Assembly: GCA_902363835.1 (NCBI GenBank)
Contig: CABJBM010000019.1
Span: 1 to 64,000, forward strand
Direction of reading: 5' to 3'
Length of the DNA: 64,000 nucleotides
Source of the DNA: Lachnospiraceae bacterium
GTDB lineage: Bacteria > Bacillota > Clostridia > Lachnospirales > Lachnospiraceae
Made by a program: the position numbers and the translations under genes. Positions within the stretch are counted from its first letter, which is position 1; every line of letters begins with the position of its first letter. Shown one piece after another: positions 52,762 through 59,758 of this stretch. The notes beneath the pieces are model-generated. The model saw nothing but the letters and a program-made list of their open reading frames with translations. It ran no database searches and had not been told where the DNA came from.

Positions 52762-53655
52762 GTGGGAAATTCAAAGAAAAAGCTGTCCTTAGGCCAGAAA
52801 CAGAGCCTGGCGGGCTGGACATTTTTAACGCCCGCAGTCATTCTGATTGCAGTTATGAGCTTTCTGCCCATGATCCAGGCGCTGTTCCTGTCCTTTCAAA
52901 CAGGTATTGGTGCGGCAATGAAGTGGACGGGCGGGACCAATTATATAAGAATGTTTAAAGATCCTGTTTTCATGCAGGCTCTGAAAAACAATTTTATCTA
53001 CCTGATCATACAGGTACCCATCATGCTGATATCGGCTCTGATCCTGGCTTCCCTGCTGAATAACAAGGACCTTCGGTTCAAGGGACTTTTCCGTACCGCG
53101 ATTTTTCTGCCCTGTGCCACCTCCCTGGTGTCCTATGCGGTAATTTTCCGTTCCCTGTTTGCAGTGGATGGCCTGGTCAACATCATTCTCATTAAGTTTG
53201 GGATACTGTCCACAGGATACAATTTCCTGGGACATCCAAACTCTGCCAGGATCGTGATCATCCTGGCCCTGATCTGGAGATGGACCGGCTATAACATGGT
53301 ATTTTATCTTTCCGGCCTGCAGAACATTGAGTATTCCGTGTATGAGGCGGCTAAAATTGACGGAGCATCTCCGCTCCAGTCCTTTTTCCGGATCACCATT
53401 CCGCTTTTAAAGCCCACCATCCTGCTGACGGCTATTATGTCAACCAACGGTACCCTGCAGCTGTTTGATGAGTCGGTGAACTTAACCAACGGCGGACCGG
53501 CCAATTCCACCATCACCATGTCCCACTATATTTATAATGTATCGTTCAAGTACGTGCCAAACTTCGGGTATGCGGCTTCCATGTCCTATTTAATCCTGAT
53601 CCTGGTGGCAGTTCTTGCATATATACAGATGAAGGTAGGTGATAAACGTGACTAA
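52762..53655 (+). CDS. Sugar ABC transporter permease (MalF type)
   Basis: A 297-residue membrane protein with six segments and EAA loop YEAAKIDGASPLQS near residue 195. The GTG start at 52762 follows GGGAGGAGG. Its end overlaps the next permease start. Confidence 0.85.
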   Translation: MGNSKKKLSLGQKQSLAGWTFLTPAVILIAVMSFLPMIQALFLSFQTGIGAAMKWTGGTNYIRMFKDPVFMQALKNNFIYLIIQVPIMLISALILASLLNNKDLRFKGLFRTAIFLPCATSLVSYAVIFRSLFAVDGLVNIILIKFGILSTGYNFLGHPNSARIVIILALIWRWTGYNMVFYLSGLQNIEYSVYEAAKIDGASPLQSFFRITIPLLKPTILLTAIMSTNGTLQLFDESVNLTNGGPANSTITMSHYIYNVSFKYVPNFGYAASMSYLILILVAVLAYIQMKVGDKRD

Positions 53656-54454
53656 AGGGAAAAAGTTTTTTGCATATACATTTTTGACCATTGTCTCTGT
53701 CATCTCAGTATTCCCCCTGTATTGGATGATGGTTGCGGCCACCAATAAAAGCGTGGATGTGAGCAGAGGGACCCTGATGTTCGGCACAGCGCTTTTTGAC
53801 AACGTAAAGAAGCTGTTCGCTTCCCAGAACGTTGTCACTGCCCTTGGAAATTCCTTTAAATATTCCATTATCATGACCCTTATTTCCCTTCTGGTCTGTT
53901 CCATTGCAGGGTATGGGTTTGAGGTCTTTCATGACAAGGCAAAGGACCGGGTCATGAGCGTGATCCTGCTGGCAATGATGGTACCCTTTGCGGCAACCAT
54001 GATCCCCTTGTACCGGATGTTTTCAAGTGCAAGACTGTTAAACAGCACCCTGGGATTTATTCTGCCAACTATATCCACTCCGTTTCTGATCATGATGTTC
54101 CGTCAGAGCGCCAGGTCCTTTCCGTCGGATATCATGGAGGCTGCAAGGCTTGACGGGTTAACGGAATTTCAGATATTTTACCGGATGTTTCTTCCCACCA
54201 TGCGCTCCACCTATGCGGCGGCCATGACCATTACCTTTATGAGCGCCTGGAACAGTTACCTTTGGCCCAAGGTGATCATGTCCGATGCCAGCAGCATTAC
54301 CATGCCCATGCTGGTTGCCAACTTAACGGAAGGATATGTGACCGATTATGGAATCCTCATGCTGGCCGTACTGGTCTGCACCATTCCTACGGTAATTGTT
54401 TTCTTCCTGCTGCAGAGAAGCTTTGCGGAAGGCATTACAGGGGCAGTAAAATAA
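53648..54454 (+). CDS. Sugar ABC transporter permease (MalG type)
   Basis: A 268-residue channel subunit with six membrane segments and EAA loop MEAARLDGLTEFQI near residue 160. GTG 53648 is preferred because AAGGTAGGTG precedes it; GTG 53639 is the alternative. It overlaps the previous gene by 8 bases. No ATPase gene is present in the operon. Confidence 0.8.
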   Translation: MTKGKKFFAYTFLTIVSVISVFPLYWMMVAATNKSVDVSRGTLMFGTALFDNVKKLFASQNVVTALGNSFKYSIIMTLISLLVCSIAGYGFEVFHDKAKDRVMSVILLAMMVPFAATMIPLYRMFSSARLLNSTLGFILPTISTPFLIMMFRQSARSFPSDIMEAARLDGLTEFQIFYRMFLPTMRSTYAAAMTITFMSAWNSYLWPKVIMSDASSITMPMLVANLTEGYVTDYGILMLAVLVCTIPTVIVFFLLQRSFAEGITGAVK

Positions 54455-54475
54455 TAAAAGCCATAAGTGCAGATG

Positions 54476-54520
54476 CTGCGGCCGATTTCCTTATCCGGAA
54501 GCCGGCCGTGGTATTTTTTT
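54476..54520 (+). terminator. Terminator between permease and GH42 genes
   Basis: CTGCGGCCG (54476-54484) pairs with CGGCCGTGG (54503-54511) with wobbles, then TATTTTTTT. If efficient, the GH42 gene needs its own promoter in the 100 bases that follow. Confidence 0.65.
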
Positions 54521-54553
54521 GAAATACCTATCTTTATGCCGAAAAAGTATGGA

Positions 54554-54609
54554 CAGTAATTATAAGACGGCAATCATGAAACAGCAATTATAAGATGGTA
54601 ATTATGAAA
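54554..54609. repeat. 28-base tandem repeat before the GH42 start
   Basis: Two adjacent copies (54554-54581 and 54582-54609) match at 24 of 28 positions, and all four differences are C/T changes. Each ends in ATGAAA. The second supplies the AAAGGA ribosome site of the GH42 gene. It is either a leader duplication or a control element. Confidence 0.6.
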
Positions 54610-54623
54610 GGAATAAAAAAAAT

Positions 54624-56660
54624 ATGAAAAGTCTTGGCATATGGCACGGCGGGGATTACAGCCCTGAGCAGTGGCTTGATGAGCCTGAGATCCTTAAAAA
54701 GGATCTGGAATATATGAAAAAGGCCGGAATCAATACGGTTACAATGGGGATGTTTGCCTGGTCCTTTCTGGAGCCGGAGGAGGGGGAGTTTGACTTTTCC
54801 TGGCTAAAGGAACGGGTGGACCGGCTCTATGAAAACGGGATATCCACCATTATGGGGACCCCATCCGGAGCACGTCCCAAATGGATGGCAGACAGGCACC
54901 CGGAGGTGCTGCGGGTGGATGACACAGGACGGCGCCAGCGTTTCGGGGGACGCCATAACCATTGTTACACCTCTCCTGTGTACAGGGAAAAGGTAAAAGG
55001 CATCAATAAAAAGCTGGCGGAGCAGTTCGGCTCCCATCCCGGAGTTCTCATGTGGCATATTTCCAATGAATACGGCGGGGAATGCCATTGTTCCTTATGC
55101 CAGGAAGCTTTTCGGAAATGGCTGGAAAAGAGATACGGCTCTATTGACCGTTTAAACAAAAACTGGTGCACAGCCTTTTGGAGCCACAGCTATCAGTCCT
55201 TTGAACAGGTGGAAAGCCCTTCCTCCATTGGAGAGACCATGGTTCATGGACTGAATCTGGACTGGAAGCGGTTTGTGACGGATCAGACCGCAGATTTTGC
55301 CCGGTGGGAGGCAGCCGCTTTACGGGAAGGAGGGGGAAAGCAGCCTGTTACCACCAATTTCATGTATGATTACCAGGGCCTTAATTACCAAAAACTTTCC
55401 CAGGCAGTGGATGTGGTTTCCTGGGACACTTATCCCCTTTGGCACAAGGAAAAGGAGATCCTTACGGCCAGAGACAACGGAATGCAGCATGATTTCATGA
55501 GAAGTTTAAAGAAGAAGCCGTTTCTGCTCATGGAGTCCTGCCCTACCAGCACAAACTGGCAGGGAGTCAGCAAGCTTAAAAAGCCCGGACTTTTAAGGCT
55601 GGCATCCTGGCAGGCCGTTGCCCATGGGTCGGACAGCGTCTTGTACTTCCAGATCCGGCAAAGTCCGGGAAGCTCGGAAAAGTTTCACGGGGCTGTTATA
55701 GACCATTATGGAAAAACAGATACCAGGGTATTTGAAGAAGTCAGCCGTTTAGGAAAAGAACTGGCCCTTTTGGGAGAATTGGCCGGAACAGGAGTACGGC
55801 CCAAAGCGGCCCTGATTTATGATGTGGAAAACCGCTGGGCAATGGAAAATGCCCAAGGCCCCAGAAACAAAGGGCTTTATTATCATGAAACCTGCGTAAA
55901 GGTGTATAGCGCCATAAAAAAACTGGGCTTTAATGTGGATGTGATTACTATGGATGACAGCCTTGAGGATTACCGGCTTATTGCAGCCCCCATGCTCTAC
56001 TTATACCGCAGCGGAATTGAGGAGAAAATGGAACGGTTTGTCCATAATGGCGGACAATTGGTAACTACCTATTGGTCCGGAATCGTAGATGAGTCAGACA
56101 GGTGCTTTTCCGGAGGCGTTCCCCATGGACTCAAGGCGGTAATGGGGCTACGCAGCACGGAAATTGACGGCCTTTATGACTGGGAGCGCAATTACATGGT
56201 TCCTGTATCCGGGGAAACAGGGGAGCGGTATGAATGCCGCAATCTCTGTGATCTGGTGAGGCTGGAAGGGGCAGAGGCACTGATGGTATATGAAAATGAT
56301 TTTTATAAGGGATATCCGGCCCTTACAAAAAATCATTATGGAAAAGGGACTGCCTATTATGTATGCGCCGATGCAGAGCAGGGTTTTTATGATGATTTAT
56401 TCCGGAAAGTGGTTTGTGAAGCCGGAATAAACCCCCTTTTGGAAGGGCTGATTCCGGAAGAACTTGAGGTGACTTCCAGGGAGTCGGAACAATATGAGTA
56501 TCTGTTTTTGCAGAACTTCAGCCAAAGGCCGGTTATGCTGGAACAGAAGCTTTTAAACTGCCTGTCAGATGAAACGATCCTGCTTGGGGAGATTTCAAAA
56601 AACGGCGAAATTGAATCATATGGGACGGTGATTATAAAAAGAGATCTCCACAGGAATTGA
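54624..56660 (+). CDS. GH42 beta-galactosidase
   Basis: A 678-residue GH42 enzyme that hydrolyses terminal beta-galactosides. The acid/base is Glu149 (HISNEYGG) and the nucleophile Glu304 (LLMESCP). A zinc site is likely from Cys114, Cys154, Cys156 and Cys159 (ECHCSLC). The TIM barrel is followed by the trimerisation/flavodoxin-like domain (about 395-600) and a small C-terminal beta domain. No signal peptide is present, so it acts in the cytoplasm on sugars imported by the preceding ABC system. Confidence 0.9.
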   Translation: MKSLGIWHGGDYSPEQWLDEPEILKKDLEYMKKAGINTVTMGMFAWSFLEPEEGEFDFSWLKERVDRLYENGISTIMGTPSGARPKWMADRHPEVLRVDDTGRRQRFGGRHNHCYTSPVYREKVKGINKKLAEQFGSHPGVLMWHISNEYGGECHCSLCQEAFRKWLEKRYGSIDRLNKNWCTAFWSHSYQSFEQVESPSSIGETMVHGLNLDWKRFVTDQTADFARWEAAALREGGGKQPVTTNFMYDYQGLNYQKLSQAVDVVSWDTYPLWHKEKEILTARDNGMQHDFMRSLKKKPFLLMESCPTSTNWQGVSKLKKPGLLRLASWQAVAHGSDSVLYFQIRQSPGSSEKFHGAVIDHYGKTDTRVFEEVSRLGKELALLGELAGTGVRPKAALIYDVENRWAMENAQGPRNKGLYYHETCVKVYSAIKKLGFNVDVITMDDSLEDYRLIAAPMLYLYRSGIEEKMERFVHNGGQLVTTYWSGIVDESDRCFSGGVPHGLKAVMGLRSTEIDGLYDWERNYMVPVSGETGERYECRNLCDLVRLEGAEALMVYENDFYKGYPALTKNHYGKGTAYYVCADAEQGFYDDLFRKVVCEAGINPLLEGLIPEELEVTSRESEQYEYLFLQNFSQRPVMLEQKLLNCLSDETILLGEISKNGEIESYGTVIIKRDLHRN

Positions 56661-57020
56661 CGGCAGTGCCTTATTTAAATCAAATTCCCGCAGTGCGGTA
56701 AAGTAAGTAACTTTATTTCAAAAAAGTAAACAAAAGAACTTTGTGCTGCATTGGAAGAACCAGGAATAGCACATTCTTTGAAAGGGGCAGAAAGGTTAAT
56801 ATCCTTCAGCCCCTTTTTCATGCAGTAATGATACCGCGCTGATATGCTTTGTCTGGCATAAATTTATGTGTGTTCATTCATAGGATTATTTTACTGGCAG
56901 GGGGAGTATTCAAATTGCCGTACTGATCATTCAGCCATTCATTGTTTTTGCCATGTGATTAGAATCATGCACCAGGATAATAGGCATGTTATTGTAATCA
57001 TAAAATTTGAGACATGAAAA
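56661..57020. other. Intergenic gap after the GH42 gene
   Basis: It holds a terminator at 56781-56818, then AT-rich sequence with many stops in all frames up to the Asp23 remnant. I see no intact gene in it. Confidence 0.4.
56781..56818 (+). terminator. Terminator of the GH42 gene
   Basis: AAAGGGGC (56781-56788) pairs perfectly with GCCCCTTT (56809-56816), with further inner pairing AGAAAGG/CCTT, then T residues. Confidence 0.7.
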
Positions 57021-57209
57021 GTTGATAAGGTGAGTAAAACAATTAAGGAAATGACTGGTCTTGATGTAGTGGAAGTGAATGTACATGTATTTGATGTTCT
57101 TACAAAAGAAGAGTTCGAGTGCCAAAGCAAGAAGAAGCCTTCTGAAACACCTGAAATACCTGAATCAGATCCTGAGGTTCCAGCCGAACCTGTTTCCAGA
57201 GTGGAATAG
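57021..57209 (+). pseudogene. Asp23/Gls24-family C-terminal remnant
   Basis: The frame VDKVSKTIKEMTGL, then DVVEVNVHVFDV, is the conserved C-terminal end of alkaline-shock (Asp23/Gls24, DUF322) proteins. It is followed by a Glu/Pro-rich tail of about 30 residues to the stop at 57207-57209. Normal members have about 110 or more residues. A stop lies just upstream (about 57015) and the first two thirds of the protein are absent. GTG 57030 could start a 59-residue peptide but has no real ribosome site. A decayed gene is likelier. Confidence 0.6.
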
Positions 57210-57251
57210 GAAAAGTTTCATCAGCACCAAAGCAATGGATATAAGAAATAT

Positions 57252-57300
57252 GAAAAGAGCAGGGTATCTGGCTGTTTCCAGCCATTTCCCTGCTCTTTTC
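57252..57300. terminator. Bidirectional terminator
   Basis: AAAAGAGCAGGG (57253-57264) pairs perfectly with CCCTGCTCTTTT (57288-57299). An inner TGGCTG/CCAGCC stem gives a long hairpin with A and T runs on both sides. It sits where + and - strand genes converge and serves the fprA gene end. Confidence 0.8.
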
Positions 57301-57308
57301 TGTCTTTA

Positions 57309-58511
57309 TTATTTTAAAGATTCTGCAATGGCATTTGCCAAAGCAGCAATTTCCGCCAGCTGGTCCTCTTTTACGGAGGATTTGAAAGTAATGCTCTGAT
57401 CCAGTATGGTCATGTTTTTCATTTCTGAAATGATCTCAGTCATCTTTTTGCCTGCCATGACACCCCAGGAACCGTTTTCCATCAGGGCGACTGTGCGGTT
57501 TTGTACGTTGTGGGCTTTCATATCCAGAAGCAGGTGCTCCATGCTGGTGAATATTCCGCCGTTATAGGTGGCCGAAGCAAATACCAGATGGCTGCAGCGG
57601 AAAGCCTCTGAAATGAGCACAGACGGATGGGTGGAAGATACGTCATACATGGCGATATTGCGGATCCCCCGCTCTGCCAGGCGGCATGCCAGGATATTGG
57701 CTGCATTCTCCGTATTGCCGTAAATGGAGCCATAAGCGATCATAACAGCGTTTTCTTCCGGTGTATAACTGCTCCATGCGAAATACTTGTTCATGTACCA
57801 GCAAATATCAGAACGCCATACAGGTCCGTGGAGAGGACAAAGAATCTCAATGTCCAGATCCCCTACTTTCTTTAAAAGGGTCTGGGTAGACGGACCGTAT
57901 TTTCCCACGATATTGGAATAGTATCTTCTGGCTTCATCAAGCCATTCCCGTTCAAAATTCACTTCATCAGCAAACAGATTTCCGTTCATTGCCCCAAAGG
58001 TGCCAAAGGCATCGGCAGAGAAAAGGATTTTGTCAATGGTATCATAGGTAACCATGACTTCCGGCCAGTGGACCATGGGAGCCATATAAAAGGTAAAGGT
58101 ATGCTTACCTGAGGAGAACATGTCCCCCTCTTTCACAATGACAGCCCGGCAATCAACGCCGAATTCATAAAACTGGTTGATAATGGGGACTGTTTTGGCA
58201 TTGCAGATGACTTTTACATCCGGATATCTTCTGACTACTTCCCCTAAAGTGGCGCAGTGGTCCGGCTCCATATGATTTACAATAATATAATCCAGGTTAC
58301 GCCCGCCAAGGACTGCCTCCACATTTTCCAGAAACTGTCCGGTAATAGCCCGGTCAACGGTATCAAAAAGAACGGTTTTTTCGTCTAACAGGACATAGGA
58401 ATTATAGGAAATTCCTTTCGGAATAGGGTAGGCGTTTTCGAACAGAGCCAGACGGCGGTCACTTCCTCCAACCCAGAACAAGTCGTCTTTGATATTTTTT
58501 ACACAATACAT
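57309..58511 (-). CDS. fprA: FprA-type flavodiiron protein
   Basis: A 400-residue cytoplasmic A-type flavoprotein that reduces oxygen to water, or nitric oxide, in anaerobes. The metallo-beta-lactamase-like domain (1-250) carries the diiron ligands His80, Glu82, Asp84, His85 (HMEPDH), His148, Asp167 and His228. The flavodoxin domain (about 255-400) begins with YGSIYGNTENAA, the FMN phosphate loop. It normally takes electrons from rubredoxin, and the only rubredoxin seen here is the broken copy at 49462. The start at 58511 follows AAGGAAGG; a longer frame to 58538 overlaps that site. Confidence 0.9.
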   Translation of the reverse strand: MYCVKNIKDDLFWVGGSDRRLALFENAYPIPKGISYNSYVLLDEKTVLFDTVDRAITGQFLENVEAVLGGRNLDYIIVNHMEPDHCATLGEVVRRYPDVKVICNAKTVPIINQFYEFGVDCRAVIVKEGDMFSSGKHTFTFYMAPMVHWPEVMVTYDTIDKILFSADAFGTFGAMNGNLFADEVNFEREWLDEARRYYSNIVGKYGPSTQTLLKKVGDLDIEILCPLHGPVWRSDICWYMNKYFAWSSYTPEENAVMIAYGSIYGNTENAANILACRLAERGIRNIAMYDVSSTHPSVLISEAFRCSHLVFASATYNGGIFTSMEHLLLDMKAHNVQNRTVALMENGSWGVMAGKKMTEIISEMKNMTILDQSITFKSSVKEDQLAEIAALANAIAESLK

Positions 58512-58555
58512 GGTACAGCCTTCCTTTCGTTCGGTCATTCTAATCCATCGATTGA

Positions 58556-58584
58556 AGTATACTATATTTTTAGGAAAATGTCAT
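58556..58584 (-). promoter_or_regulatory. Promoter of the fprA gene
   Basis: On the - strand: ATGACA (58584-58579), a 17-base spacer and TATACT (58561-58556). The leader would be about 38 bases. Confidence 0.55.
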
Positions 58585-58612
58585 TGTGTTTTTTTTAAGG
58601 CATCTTATATCG

Positions 58613-59644
58613 TCAGTTTAAAACCGGCTCAATATAAACTTCCACGATTCCGCCGCATACCATTCCCTCATCCTCTGCATTGTCCGGAGTCATGTCAACT
58701 TTCTTTAAAACCGGCATTTTATCCCTGGCAGACGCCCTTGCAATGGCGCACACCTCGGCTTCCACACAGCCGCCTCCAATGGTTCCTATGGTGCTTCCGT
58801 CAGCCATGACAATCATTTTTGAGCCCACATCCCGGGGAGCGGAGCCTTTTCTTGAAACAATGGTAACAAGGGATTTTGGCATATCCAATAGTTCCTCACA
58901 AGTAAGGCCTTCCAGGATTTCCTTTGGATACCCAAAGCTTTTTTTGCTTCCGTTTTTGACCTGGATGATTTCCGCCATAATGGCAACGGCAATTTCCTCC
59001 GGAGTCTGGGCATTGATCTTTAATCCGATGGGAGTGTAGACCTGATCCAGCAGCTCCTTGTCTATTCCCTGGTTTTCCAGAAAATCCTTTACCAGTTTTA
59101 CCCTGGCTCTGCTGCCGATCATGCCGATGTAGGCATTTTTCTTGGCAATGATCTGGGATAAGCAGTCCTGGTCATGGCGGTGGCCTCTGGTGACGATGAT
59201 AAAGTAATGGCCTGTACTTCCCTCAATCTCTTCTAAGGCTTCCCGAAAGGGCTTGCAAATAACCGTGTCAGCTTCTTCTTTTCTTGCAGTATTGGCAAAG
59301 GATACCCTGTCATCAATAACCGTAATATGAAATCCAAGCATTTTTCCGATTCTGATGATTGGGATGGAAATATGTCCGGCCCCGCATACCACCATGTACT
59401 TTTCTCCTGTGACAAATTCGCAGAACAGAGTGCTTTCTGAAGACTGAATGGTTTGGGTCTTGTCAAGGTTTTTTAATTTTTCTGAAAAAGCGTCAAAAGC
59501 CTTTTCCTCTCCCTGTCTGAATATGAATTCTCCGTTGGACCACAGAGCCTTTGCTCCCAGCCCCTGTCCTTCGATGATTGTCAGGCTGAGTAAGCTCTTG
59601 TTTTTATCTGCATTTTTTAATTCTTCATAAAATCCTGTCATCAT
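58613..59644 (-). CDS. XdhC/CoxI-family molybdenum hydroxylase maturation factor
   Basis: A 343-residue protein related to XdhC, which binds and sulfurates molybdenum cofactor and inserts it into hydroxylases. Domain order is unusual by the common pattern. Residues 1-80 are a degenerate CoxI-like segment, the Rossmann XdhC domain is at about 84-235 (VCGAGHIS, Gly88-Gly90), and a complete CoxI domain with GSAPRDVGSKM and GTIGGGCVE closes the protein at 259-343. It lies downstream of the molybdoenzyme on the same strand and presumably matures it. ATG 59644 follows GGGGGAA; a longer frame to 59704 has no ribosome site. Confidence 0.8.
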   Translation of the reverse strand: MMTGFYEELKNADKNKSLLSLTIIEGQGLGAKALWSNGEFIFRQGEEKAFDAFSEKLKNLDKTQTIQSSESTLFCEFVTGEKYMVVCGAGHISIPIIRIGKMLGFHITVIDDRVSFANTARKEEADTVICKPFREALEEIEGSTGHYFIIVTRGHRHDQDCLSQIIAKKNAYIGMIGSRARVKLVKDFLENQGIDKELLDQVYTPIGLKINAQTPEEIAVAIMAEIIQVKNGSKKSFGYPKEILEGLTCEELLDMPKSLVTIVSRKGSAPRDVGSKMIVMADGSTIGTIGGGCVEAEVCAIARASARDKMPVLKKVDMTPDNAEDEGMVCGGIVEVYIEPVLN

Positions 59645-59683
59645 ATGATTCCCCCATTTTGCTGTTGTGTATTTTGAAATCAA

Positions 59684-59714
59684 GAAAAAAAGGGCGGGAT
59701 TCATTCCGCCCTTT
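59684..59714 (-). terminator. Terminator after the molybdoenzyme gene
   Basis: Read on the - strand, AAAAGGGCGG (59714-59705) pairs with CCGCCC and is followed by seven T residues. It separates the oxidoreductase gene from the maturation gene, so the latter needs read-through or its own promoter. Confidence 0.75.
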
Positions 59715-59758
59715 TGGGTATTCTGCCTGTAAAAGAATCTTTGATGTTTCTGATTCTC

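Noticed and set aside
57079..57399. Open frame of 106 codons on the + strand
   Set aside because: It overlaps the Asp23 remnant in another frame, passes through the bidirectional terminator and runs into the fprA gene on the other strand.
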